Shown here: piece by piece, positions 25,977 to 33,476 of the stretch
Layout of the letters: the number at the start of each line of letters is the position of its first letter
How positions within the stretch are numbered: position 1 is the first letter of the stretch
DNA from: Bacillota bacterium
Lineage (GTDB): Bacteria; Bacillota; Clostridia; Peptostreptococcales; Anaerovoracaceae
DNA length: 53,831 nucleotides
NCBI GenBank assembly: GCA_016293805.1
Contig: JAEDDI010000006.1
Location: 1-53,831, forward strand
Direction: 5' to 3'
Made by a program: the position numbers and the translations under genes
The notes under the pieces: model-generated
Told to the model about the DNA's origin: nothing
The model's input: the letters and a program-made list of their open reading frames with translations, nothing else
Databases searched by the model: none

Positions 25977-27653
25977 TTAGAAAAGTCCTGAAATCTTTCC
26001 GTTTTCATCAACATCGATTTTTTCTGCAGCAGGAACTTTAGGAAGACCAGGCATTGTCATAATATCGCCGGTGAGTGCCACTATGAAGCCTGCCCCTGCC
26101 GAAACCTTGAGATTTCTTACAGTCACCGTGAATCCGCTCGGAGCTCCAAGCAATGACGGATCATCCGAGAATGAATACTGTGTTTTGGCCATACATATCG
26201 GCAGATTTGAGAATCCCAGTTCTTCGAGCTGTTTAACCTGCTTGACAGCATTGCCCACAAGCATAACTCCGTCAGCATGATAAATTCTTGTTGCAATTGC
26301 ATTTAGTTTTTCCTCAATTGTCATATCCAGGTCATATGAGAATCTGAAGTCTGAAGGCTCTTCACATAATCTTACAACCTCTTCAGCAAGGGCCCTGCCC
26401 CCTTCGCCTCCCTTAGCCCAGACTTCTGAAAGTGCAACGTTAACTCCCAGTTCTCTGCATTTTTCTTCAACAAGATCAAGTTCTGCCTTTGTATCGGTAG
26501 GGAACGCATTTATAGCCACAACACAAGGAAGTCCGTATACATCCTTGATGTTCGAAACGTGCTGGAGAAGATTTGGAAGCCCCTTTTCAAGAGCCTCAAG
26601 ATTCTCTTCATTAAGATTCGCCTTCAAAACTCCGCCATGATACTTCAGAGCCCTTACAGTTGCAACGATAACCACTGCAGACGGAGTAAGGCCGCCTACT
26701 CTGCACTTGATATCAAGGAACTTCTCAGCTCCAAGATCTGCAGCAAATCCCGCCTCAGTAACAATATAGTCTCCAAGTTTGAGAGCAATTCTTGTTGCTG
26801 TAATTGAGTTGCATCCGTGTGCAATATTTGCAAAAGGACCGCCGTGAATAAGTGCCGGTGTATGTTCAAGTGTCTGCACCAGGTTAGGCTTGAGAGCATC
26901 CTTAAGCAGTGCCGCCATGGCTCCTTCTGCCTTGAGATCATGCGCTGTAACAGGTTTTCCATCATAAGTGTATCCAACAATAATCCTTGCAAGTCTTGCC
27001 TTAAGATCGGTAATATCGGATGCAAGACAGAGAATTGCCATGATTTCCGATGCCACTGTTATCTCAAATCCGTCCTCACGCGGAACGCCCTGCATCTTGC
27101 CTCCTATTCCGTCAATTATATGTCGAAGCTGTCTGTCATTCATGTCGACAGCCCTCTTCCATGTAATCTGCTTGGGATCTATTCCCAGACTGTTTCCCTG
27201 CTGGATATGATTATCGAGCATTGCAGCCAGAAGATTGTTTGCCGCACCTATAGCGTGGAAGTCACCTGTAAAATGAAGATTAATATCCTCCATAGGAACA
27301 ACCTGCGCATAGCCTCCCCCTGCTGCTCCGCCCTTTATTCCGAATACAGGTCCAAGCGACGGTTCACGAAGAGCAGTTATTGCATTCTTTCCTATTCTTC
27401 TGAGGCCGTCTGTGAGACCAACAGAAGTTGTAGTTTTTCCTTCTCCTGCCGGAGTTGGAGTTATTGCGGTTACCAGTATGAGTTTTCCATCAGGAGTATC
27501 CGCCTTATCCCTAAGCATGTTATAGTCGATTTTAGCCTTGTAGTTTCCGTACATCTCAAGATATTTTTCATCGACTCCCGCAATATCAGCTATTTCTCTG
27601 ATATTTTTCATTTCTGTTTCCTGTGCAATCTGAATGTCTGTTTTGATTTCCAT
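25977..27653 (-). CDS. fhs: Formate--tetrahydrofolate ligase
   Basis: Fhs uses ATP to join formate to THF, giving 10-formyl-THF for purines or the acetyl-CoA/glycine one-carbon flow. The 558-residue protein has ITPTPAGEGKTTTSVGLTDGL (P-loop), REPSLGPVFGIKGGAAGGGY, NLHFTGDFHAI and the C-terminal VALTGDIMTMPGLPK block. The ATG at 27653 follows GAGGTG by six bases; the upstream frame extension has no ribosome site. It is transcribed alone behind a ZTP riboswitch, so expression should rise when 10-formyl-THF is short and ZMP/ZTP accumulates. Neighbouring fchA and folD act on its product. Confidence 0.97.
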   Translation of the reverse strand: MEIKTDIQIAQETEMKNIREIADIAGVDEKYLEMYGNYKAKIDYNMLRDKADTPDGKLILVTAITPTPAGEGKTTTSVGLTDGLRRIGKNAITALREPSLGPVFGIKGGAAGGGYAQVVPMEDINLHFTGDFHAIGAANNLLAAMLDNHIQQGNSLGIDPKQITWKRAVDMNDRQLRHIIDGIGGKMQGVPREDGFEITVASEIMAILCLASDITDLKARLARIIVGYTYDGKPVTAHDLKAEGAMAALLKDALKPNLVQTLEHTPALIHGGPFANIAHGCNSITATRIALKLGDYIVTEAGFAADLGAEKFLDIKCRVGGLTPSAVVIVATVRALKYHGGVLKANLNEENLEALEKGLPNLLQHVSNIKDVYGLPCVVAINAFPTDTKAELDLVEEKCRELGVNVALSEVWAKGGEGGRALAEEVVRLCEEPSDFRFSYDLDMTIEEKLNAIATRIYHADGVMLVGNAVKQVKQLEELGFSNLPICMAKTQYSFSDDPSLLGAPSGFTVTVRNLKVSAGAGFIVALTGDIMTMPGLPKVPAAEKIDVDENGKISGLF

Positions 27654-27683
27654 TTTGTTCACCTCAAACTGAATTAATATATG

Positions 27684-27709
27684 AAAAAAGCCCACCTGTC
27701 CCAGGCTTT
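27684..27709 (-). terminator. Terminator of the ZTP riboswitch (fhs leader)
   Basis: On the minus strand AAGCCTG and the downstream TGGGCTT arm pair around a seven-base loop and are followed by six T. It lies immediately after the aptamer and about 30 bases before the fhs ATG, an ON-switch layout. Confidence 0.75.
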
Positions 27710-27780
27710 AGCCCAGACGGTCGGCTGCTGATAAGTCATACTTCATGTGGTCAATTCCACTTCCGTCAGTCATATGACAC
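27710..27780 (-). ncRNA. ZTP (pfl) riboswitch upstream of fhs
   Basis: The minus-strand leader shows the ZTP aptamer pattern: TGACTGACGG at the 5' side, GTGGAA..GACCAC hairpin followed by ATGAAGTATGAC, and the 3' block CCGACCGTCTGGGC. ACGG pairs with CCGT to form the pseudoknot-linked core; the family norm is ACTGGCG with CCGCCTGGGC, so both sides differ from the norm but compensate (ACGG/CCGT). It binds ZMP/ZTP, the purine intermediate that builds up when 10-formyl-THF is limiting, and in known cases turns on folate and purine genes including fhs. Confidence 0.85.
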
Positions 27781-27784
27781 CTTG

Positions 27785-27813
27785 ATTTTACCATTCGGAA
27801 AACAATCTTTCAA
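27785..27813 (-). promoter_or_regulatory. fhs promoter
   Basis: On the minus strand TTGAAA (complement of 27808-27813), 17 bases, TAAAAT (complement of 27785-27790). The transcript should begin near 27778, right at the riboswitch. Confidence 0.78.
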
Positions 27814-27819
27814 GCCGGT

Positions 27820-27906
27820 ATTTTCAAATCACAGCGTGTTTTTTAGAGGGGCGGATTCCACTTTGGGATTATGCGAAAAAACTCCATTTGAAAATCATAC
27901 CCCTCT
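27820..27906. repeat. Interleaved inverted repeats with pseudoknot topology
   Basis: ATTTTCAAAT (27820-27829) is complementary to ATTTGAAAAT (27886-27895), and AGAGGGG (27845-27851) to CCCCTCT (27900-27906). The arms alternate 1-2-1'-2', the topology of a pseudoknot rather than a simple hairpin. TTTTTT at 27839-27844 and AAAAAA at 27876-27881 could add pairs. It lies in the non-coding space between the symporter stop (27942, minus) and the fhs promoter. Confidence 0.5.
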
Positions 27907-27941
27907 ATGCAGGCCCGAAGATTTATATCTTCAAATATCTT

Positions 27942-29408
27942 CTAATTCTTATGTTCATCTGCATTCATTCCAGTATAACTGTTCTTGAAGAACAGGAAGT
28001 AGATTATAGCGCAAATAATAATCATCCCATATGCCACAATAATTACTGCATAGTCTTTTGCAATTATTTCACCCCTCACACCGCTTATCTCAACGATAAG
28101 AATAAGTGCAGGAGTTACAAATCTTATCATGACCGAGTACACTTTCTTAAGCCATTCAGGCATGGTGGAACCGCTGGCTTCAATTTCTTCCACAGCTCTC
28201 TCGGGCTTTATAATCCAGCCTACTGTTATACATGCAAACAATGCGCAGACAGGCATGAGAACTGTATTGGTCACAAGGTCAAAAAATGTGAGCGCATCAA
28301 GTCCGAAAAGTGCCGGTCCATCCTCTTCAAGAATTGCAACATGACCAAGAGAAATACCAATTGGAATTGATACGGCAAAGCAGATAATCATTATACCTGC
28401 AGCTGCCTTCTTTCTGTTAACCTGATACTTCTGAAGAATGAACTGGGTAACTACTTCAAGAAGTGATACTACTGAGGTAACAGCCGCAATTGTAACCATA
28501 AGGAAGAATGCAAAAGATACAATCTTTCCGATGAATCCAAGGGATTCGAATACTTCAGGCAGAATAATAAACATCAGAGCTACGCCCTGGCTGCTGTTTA
28601 ACAGTTCAGGATTAAAATGTGCAACTGCAGGGAAGATAGCCAGTCCTGCAAGAAGCGCAACTATTGTATCAAATATGCATATCATTGCGCATGACTTTGT
28701 AATGTCGATTTCTTTGCCTGTATATGAACCATAGGAAATCATAATACCCATGCCAAGTGATAATGAATAGAAAGCCTGCCCCATTGCTACAAGTATTGTT
28801 TTTGTTGTTACAGTTGAAAAGTCCGGTTTAAGGAAGAATGAGAGTCCTTCCTTAACACCTTCACCAAGTGTAAGCGAATAGATTGCAATGCATACAATGA
28901 TAACAAACAGCATCGGCATCAGAATCTTTGACATCTTTTCAATTCCCTTTTCAACTCCTCCCATGATAATTCCCGCGCTTATAAGCAGGAATACACCTGT
29001 AACTGCAATCACTTCGAAAGTGTTCACCGAGAAAGTCGAAAGAATGCCGGCATTTCCGTTGAATGAATTGACAGTGAACTTAAGAGTCCAGCCGCCAAGA
29101 ATTGAATAGTAGCATATGATGAATGCCGGTATCGCCACAGCAACAAGTCCGAACCACCCAATATTCTTATTCACCACCTTATATGCGGATACTGCGTTTG
29201 CCTGAGCTCTTCTTCCGATATACAACTCACTGATCATAGTTATGAACCCGATTAGAAGAACACATGCAATATAAATCAGCACAAATGCCGCCCCTCCGTT
29301 CTGGGCCGTCTTATACGGAAATCCCCATAGATTTCCCAGTCCTACGGCGCTTCCTGCCGCTGCAAGTATAAAACCAATACCACTTGCAAAACCATTTTTC
29401 TTTGTCAT
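27942..29408 (-). CDS. Neurotransmitter:sodium symporter (NSS/SNF) family transporter
   Basis: The 488-residue protein has eleven or twelve membrane helices and the bacterial NSS start GFILAAAGSAVGLGNLWGFPYKTAQNGGAAF (seen as AAAGSAVGLGNLWGFPY), which contains the unwound substrate/Na+ site of TM1. TM6-TM8 follow with GQAFYSLSLGMGIMISYGSY. LeuT/TnaT/MhsT-like relatives import amino acids with sodium; the specific amino acid cannot be assigned. AGGAAA precedes the ATG. The gene is flanked by long spacers and seems monocistronic. Confidence 0.93.
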   Translation of the reverse strand: MTKKNGFASGIGFILAAAGSAVGLGNLWGFPYKTAQNGGAAFVLIYIACVLLIGFITMISELYIGRRAQANAVSAYKVVNKNIGWFGLVAVAIPAFIICYYSILGGWTLKFTVNSFNGNAGILSTFSVNTFEVIAVTGVFLLISAGIIMGGVEKGIEKMSKILMPMLFVIIVCIAIYSLTLGEGVKEGLSFFLKPDFSTVTTKTILVAMGQAFYSLSLGMGIMISYGSYTGKEIDITKSCAMICIFDTIVALLAGLAIFPAVAHFNPELLNSSQGVALMFIILPEVFESLGFIGKIVSFAFFLMVTIAAVTSVVSLLEVVTQFILQKYQVNRKKAAAGIMIICFAVSIPIGISLGHVAILEEDGPALFGLDALTFFDLVTNTVLMPVCALFACITVGWIIKPERAVEEIEASGSTMPEWLKKVYSVMIRFVTPALILIVEISGVRGEIIAKDYAVIIVAYGMIIICAIIYFLFFKNSYTGMNADEHKN

Positions 29409-29545
29409 TTAAATTTCCTCATTTCTAATAAAGTAGCATAAAAGATATTTTACCTTAAAATCCGGTTTGCCCCAAGATTTTTTTCAATACATTAATGAAC
29501 TTCCCGGCAATTGAATTACCGGGACTTCCCTCTTATTGGCTTAAA
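29409..29545. other. Spacer upstream of the symporter
   Basis: This AT-rich stretch should contain the symporter promoter; no consensus pair stands out. A hairpin CCCGG...CCGGG (around 29501-29523) with inner AATT repeats is present but lacks a T-run on either strand. Confidence 0.3.
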
Positions 29546-29568
29546 AAAGCGAGGAGTTTCACCTCGCT
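29546..29568 (-). terminator. Terminator of the rplS-rbgA-rnhB operon, overlapping the rnhB stop
   Basis: On the minus strand AGCGAGG and CCTCGCT pair around a seven-base loop, followed by TTTTTT. The TAG stop of rnhB lies at the 5' edge of the stem. Confidence 0.85.
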
Positions 29569-30211
29569 AATCCAGTATATTCTTTAAAAATGTTTTCCTG
29601 TGAAGGGGTGTTATTCCATGAGTTTCAATGCCTTCATAGTGAGCCCTGGTACCGTAACCCTTGTTGCTTTCCCATGAATAATACGGGTATTCTTCGGCAT
29701 ATTTACACATTAGCCTGTCCCTTGTCACCTTGGCAACAATTGACGCAGCAGCAATTGAGATGCTTTTTGAATCCCCTCTGATGATGCCGGTCTGTGGAAT
29801 ATCTATATCAAGATTCAGCGCATCCACAAGAATATGGTCAATTCCAACTCTGTCATCTGCATCGCAGACAGCCGATATCATTGCTTCTTTTGTGGCTTCA
29901 AGAATATTAATCTCATCAATACGATGATTATCACGTGACGCTATACACACACATTCTGCATTCTGCATTATAACATCGTACATATGCTCCCGTTTTTTCT
30001 CGGACAGTTTCTTGGAATCATCAATTCCTGTAATATCCCATCCGGCAGGAAGAACAACACATGCAGCAACAACAGGTCCTGCAAGAGGTCCTCTTCCTAC
30101 CTCGTCAACTCCTGCTATATTCACTTTGCCTTCAGCTCGAAGCCTGTTCTCAAACTGAGACATTTCAGCCAGCTTCTCTCTAAGTTTCTCTTCTCTATCA
30201 GCCTTAGTCAT
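29567..30211 (-). CDS. rnhB: Ribonuclease HII
   Basis: RNase HII removes ribonucleotides and RNA primers from DNA-RNA hybrids. The 214-residue protein shows NIAGVDEVGRGPLAGPVVAA with the catalytic Asp36-Glu37, then ITGIDDSKKLSEKKRE, the third acidic residue in HILVDALNLDI, and GDSKSISIAAASIVAKVTRD. It is the standard size. The ATG lies inside the last codons of rbgA (8-base overlap), so translation is coupled. The rplS-rbgA(ylqF)-rnhB order is conserved in Firmicutes. Confidence 0.96.
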   Translation of the reverse strand: MTKADREEKLREKLAEMSQFENRLRAEGKVNIAGVDEVGRGPLAGPVVAACVVLPAGWDITGIDDSKKLSEKKREHMYDVIMQNAECVCIASRDNHRIDEINILEATKEAMISAVCDADDRVGIDHILVDALNLDIDIPQTGIIRGDSKSISIAAASIVAKVTRDRLMCKYAEEYPYYSWESNKGYGTRAHYEGIETHGITPLHRKTFLKNILD

Positions 30212-31097
30212 GAGTCTTCTCCAGTGATATTCTTCCTATCGCACCCGATCTGAACTCATCGAGTATTGTTTTGCCTGCTCTCTCATAATCTATTCTCTTT
30301 CCCGGAAGAATCCAGCCTCTCTTCCTGGCGACAGCTTCCATATTTGCAAGTGCAATCTCATTCTCGGTCTCCAGAGGATATCCTGTTTCTTCAGAACAGT
30401 CACCTTCTCTGTACAGATCGTCAAGCTTATACCTCTTCATAAGAAGATCCGGATAATCCTCAGAAAGAACTTTGATAAGTTCCAGCGCCAGATCCGATAC
30501 TTCGAGGATTTCATCTCTGATTGACCCGCAGAAAGCCAGATTAAGTCCTGCCTTCGGATCTTCGAACTTGGGCCACAGTATTCCCGGAGTATCAAGAAGC
30601 TGCATTCCATTCTCCAGGGAAAGCCACTGTTTACCCTTGGTCACACCTGGTCTGTCTCCTGTTCTGGTGCTTTTTCTGCCTGTCATTCTGTTTATAAGTG
30701 ACGACTTGCCTACATTAGGAACTCCTACAATCATAAGTCTGTAGGCTCTGTTTCTTACAGAATCCTTGTTTTTCTCAGCTTTAAGTTTTTCAAGATATCT
30801 GAACAGTTCTCTGACTCCCGTCCCTGTCATGCAGTTGATGGTCATGCAGTTTTGCCCGTTTTTTCTGAAATGCTCCACCCAGTCAGCGTTCGCCTTCTCG
30901 TCCGAAAGGTCGCTCTTGTTGAGAAGAATCAGTCTGGGTTTAGTTCCTGTTATCTCATCTATTATAGGGTTGCGGCTTGATACGGGTATTCTTGCGTCTA
31001 TAACTTCGATGACCATATCAACAAGTTTAAGATTCTCTTTTATCAGTTCCCGGGTCTTTTTCATATGGCCCGGATACCAGTTAATATTATCTATCAT
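30204..31097 (-). CDS. rbgA: Ribosome biogenesis GTPase YlqF/RbgA
   Basis: RbgA is a circularly permuted GTPase needed for late assembly of the 50S subunit. After INWYPGHMKKTRELI the G motifs come in the permuted order: LNKSDL (G4) first, then GVPNVGKSSLINRM (G1), TGDRPGVTKG (G2) and DTPGIL (G3). A helical C-terminal ANTAR-like domain follows. The 297-residue length fits. I place the start at 31097 because AAAGGAG lies six bases before it; the upstream in-frame extension overlaps the terminator-like hairpin at 31120-31142. It ends 8 bases inside rnhB. Confidence 0.95.
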   Translation of the reverse strand: MIDNINWYPGHMKKTRELIKENLKLVDMVIEVIDARIPVSSRNPIIDEITGTKPRLILLNKSDLSDEKANADWVEHFRKNGQNCMTINCMTGTGVRELFRYLEKLKAEKNKDSVRNRAYRLMIVGVPNVGKSSLINRMTGRKSTRTGDRPGVTKGKQWLSLENGMQLLDTPGILWPKFEDPKAGLNLAFCGSIRDEILEVSDLALELIKVLSEDYPDLLMKRYKLDDLYREGDCSEETGYPLETENEIALANMEAVARKRGWILPGKRIDYERAGKTILDEFRSGAIGRISLEKTHD

Positions 31098-31119
31098 AGC
31101 CTTCTCCTTTCCGCAACTT

Positions 31120-31142
31120 AAAAGGGAACCGTCAGGTTCCCT
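31120..31142 (-). terminator. Hairpin between rplS and rbgA
   Basis: On the minus strand AGGGAACC and GGTTCCCT pair around TGAC, followed by TTTAAG. The short T-run suggests a leaky terminator that would lower rbgA-rnhB expression relative to rplS. Confidence 0.6.
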
Positions 31143-31152
31143 CAACAAGCTC

Positions 31153-31491
31153 TTATTTAGCTTTGATCTTAGCAGCTTTACCGGTTCTCTGACGCATGTA
31201 GTTAAGCTTAGCTCTTCTAACAGCGCCCTGTCTTACTACTTCGATCTTCTCAATCTTTGGTGAGTGGATTGGGAATGTCTTCTCAACTCCTACACCTGAA
31301 GCGATTCTTCTAACAGTGAAAGTTTCTGAAATTCCACCGTTCTGCTTCTTTAAAACGAATCCTTCGAAAACCTGAATTCTCTCTCTGGATCCTTCCTTAA
31401 TCTTAATGTAAACCTTAACTGTGTCGCCTACATTAAAAGCAGGGATATCATTCTTCTTGTATTCTTCAGTGATCTGCTGTAATACGTTCAT
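31153..31491 (-). CDS. rplS: 50S ribosomal protein L19
   Basis: L19 sits at the 30S-50S interface. The 112-residue protein has the typical features: MNVLQQITEEYKKNDIPAF, FNVGDTVKVYIKIKEG, RERIQVFEGFVLKKQNGG, SETFTVRRIASGVGVEKTFP and the basic tail RRAKLNYMRQRTGKAAKIKAK. The start MNVLQQ is chosen because L19 proteins begin there and AAGGAGG lies upstream; the longer frame would be read-through of the leader. The usual upstream genes trmD and rimM are absent; the gene has its own promoter. Confidence 0.97.
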   Translation of the reverse strand: MNVLQQITEEYKKNDIPAFNVGDTVKVYIKIKEGSRERIQVFEGFVLKKQNGGISETFTVRRIASGVGVEKTFPIHSPKIEKIEVVRQGAVRRAKLNYMRQRTGKAAKIKAK

Positions 31492-31575
31492 GATGTGTTC
31501 TTCCTCCTTCCCTCCAAGACGTTCATAGCGATAAAACATTATCTCACCAGAGGACCGCCCGTAACTAACAGAACC
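31492..31575 (-). promoter_or_regulatory. rplS leader, possible L19 autoregulatory element
   Basis: The promoter at 31576-31604 leaves a leader of about 80 bases with short pairable segments (GATAA/TTATC) and a long purine-rich ribosome site, GGAGGGAAGGAGGAAG. Firmicutes have a known L19 leader motif here, but I cannot align it by eye, so the match is only positional. Confidence 0.35.
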
Positions 31576-31604
31576 ACTTTATCACAAACGCCTTCTGAAT
31601 TCAA
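31576..31604 (-). promoter_or_regulatory. rplS promoter
   Basis: On the minus strand TTGAAT (complement of 31599-31604), 17 bases, TAAAGT (complement of 31576-31581). Confidence 0.7.
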
Positions 31605-31630
31605 GAACTATTTTCTCTTTTTCAAAAAAA

Positions 31631-32563
31631 TCATATCATTTCAACGACTACCGCAAATACGGACAGTGTTACAATCGAAAGAACCGTGGAAAGCATTACT
31701 CCCTTAGTTGCAAAACCCACATCTCCGTCATACTGCTGCGAATAGATTGTGGTGCATGCCGCAACAGGCGTAGCCATTTCCACTACCAGGACTTTTGTCA
31801 GAACAGACATTTCAGGGAATAATATCCATACTGCGGCAAGGAAAATCAGCGGCATGACTATGAGTCTTGCAAATGACATAGCGTAAAGACTCAAATCACC
31901 CACCATTTCTCTGAAGTTCACCTTTCCAAGCTGGTATCCCACTACCAGCATGGCAAGCGGTGATGTGGCCGCCCCTATTGTTTCAAGAGGAACATAAATC
32001 ACCTGCGGAAGACTCACTCCCGCAATAAAAAGACCAAGACCTATGACTATCGATGCAAAACCCGGTGTCATAAAATGTTTTATGCTCAGTCCTATATGTT
32101 TTCCCGTTGATTTTTCTATCAGAATCATACCTGCCGTAAATATGAACACATCCTGCACACAGTCAATCAGTGCAGCATAAAAAGTTCCTTCACTTCCGTA
32201 CAGAACAGAGCAGACCGGTATGCCCATAAATCCGGTGTTTCCGAACATCAGCATGAAAATAACGAGATACATCTTGGCGGATTCCATTCTGAAGCTTTTT
32301 GCCAGTACTCTGGCAAGCACGAATGCAATTCCTATTGCACACACCATTGCAGCTGCCAGTATTCCCATATTAACACAAAGCTCCTTTGAGAAATCTCTCT
32401 GAAGCGATATTACTATGAGACAGGGCCATGTCAGATTCACAATTACAGATGAAATCCCTTTGCTCTGATGCTCGTCAATGACATTTGCCTTTGAGAGTAC
32501 AAATCCCGGTATAATCATCAGAAACAGTTTAACAAGTGATAGTATTATCTGTGTTGTTGCCAT
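31631..32563 (-). CDS. AEC (auxin efflux carrier) family transporter
   Basis: The 310-residue protein has about ten membrane helices. The N-terminus (LVKLFLMIIPGFVLSKANVIDEHQSKGISSVIVNLTWPCLI) is typical of bacterial AEC/MleP-type permeases, and FGNTGFMGIPVCSVLYGSEG contains the conserved NxGFMGIP helix break. Members export or import small organic acids such as malate, malonate or auxin; substrate here unknown. AAAGGA lies six bases before the ATG. It follows the DUF445 gene by 14 bases, so they share a transcript. Confidence 0.88.
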   Translation of the reverse strand: MATTQIILSLVKLFLMIIPGFVLSKANVIDEHQSKGISSVIVNLTWPCLIVISLQRDFSKELCVNMGILAAAMVCAIGIAFVLARVLAKSFRMESAKMYLVIFMLMFGNTGFMGIPVCSVLYGSEGTFYAALIDCVQDVFIFTAGMILIEKSTGKHIGLSIKHFMTPGFASIVIGLGLFIAGVSLPQVIYVPLETIGAATSPLAMLVVGYQLGKVNFREMVGDLSLYAMSFARLIVMPLIFLAAVWILFPEMSVLTKVLVVEMATPVAACTTIYSQQYDGDVGFATKGVMLSTVLSIVTLSVFAVVVEMI

Positions 32564-32577
32564 ATGTATTCCTTTCG

Positions 32578-33423
32578 TTATAGAACTGCCAGGTTTATCA
32601 GCCCTATTACAAGTCCTATCAGTGCACCCAGATTGATTACAGCCTGCAGTTCCCTCTTCATTACTGAAAGAACAAGCTGTTCGAACTCCCTGATATCCAT
32701 GCTGTTTATCCTGCTCTCAACTATGCCCGAAACATCTATCTGAGGCATCAGACTTTCCGCTCCGTTTTCAGCAAAATCTTTTACTGCCCTAAACATCAGG
32801 GCTCTGTAATCGATTTTAAACGATGTCAATTCCTCTGCGACCGTTTTTTTTGCAATCGCTTCCACTTCATCTGTAACAAGCTCCTGAATTCTGACTTTTC
32901 CCTCGTTGTCCAGATAATCATAAAGACTTGTACATATCGGATCTGCAAATGATTCTATCATGGAAGGAGTGACAAACATGGCAAGCATACTTCCTGATAT
33001 CTTGTCCATTATAGCCTTGCCGCCCCTGTCAATTATGAAACTTCTGAGGTCCAGCTCTTTAACTCCTGCAGCTAGTTTCTCAGTAATCTCCTCTTCAATT
33101 CTGTCAAGAGACTCATCTGTTACAAGAGTATCTATACGCATATCAAGGCTGATGCTTCCTGCTGCTTTCTCCGCAAGACTGTCCACATCAAACGCTCCCA
33201 TGATATCATCCGCCGTGAGAAGACTCCCTTCTATTGCCTTTCCGCACGCCTTTGCAATCCTCTCTTTATTCTTAGGTATTACTCCAGGTGTCAGAGGAAT
33301 TCTGAATTTCCCTATCATTACCGGTCTGTACGGTCTGAACAGCATTTTTACTGCTATGAAGTTGGTTACATATCCTATGCATGCTCCAACTGCCAGCACA
33401 ATGATAACATGTGCTGCTGTCAT
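32578..33423 (-). CDS. DUF445 family membrane protein (YheB-like)
   Basis: The 281-residue protein matches DUF445: an N-terminal helix and GYVTNFIAVKMLFRPYRP, then IPLTPGVIPKNKERIAKACGKAIEGSLL, the family's best-conserved block. A long helical soluble middle region follows, and the C-terminus returns to a membrane helix (INLGALIGLVIGLINLAVL). Function is not established; relatives are associated with sporulation membrane processes in Bacillus. GGGAG precedes the ATG by eight bases. Confidence 0.82.
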   Translation of the reverse strand: MTAAHVIIVLAVGACIGYVTNFIAVKMLFRPYRPVMIGKFRIPLTPGVIPKNKERIAKACGKAIEGSLLTADDIMGAFDVDSLAEKAAGSISLDMRIDTLVTDESLDRIEEEITEKLAAGVKELDLRSFIIDRGGKAIMDKISGSMLAMFVTPSMIESFADPICTSLYDYLDNEGKVRIQELVTDEVEAIAKKTVAEELTSFKIDYRALMFRAVKDFAENGAESLMPQIDVSGIVESRINSMDIREFEQLVLSVMKRELQAVINLGALIGLVIGLINLAVL

Positions 33424-33476
33424 CTGATCATCTCCCTTGCATATTTCAGGCCCGCCATAAGACGGGCCGTGTCATT

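Noticed and set aside
29501..29523. Palindrome CCCGG...CCGGG as a terminator
   Set aside because: No T-run follows on either strand; kept only as a note in the spacer.
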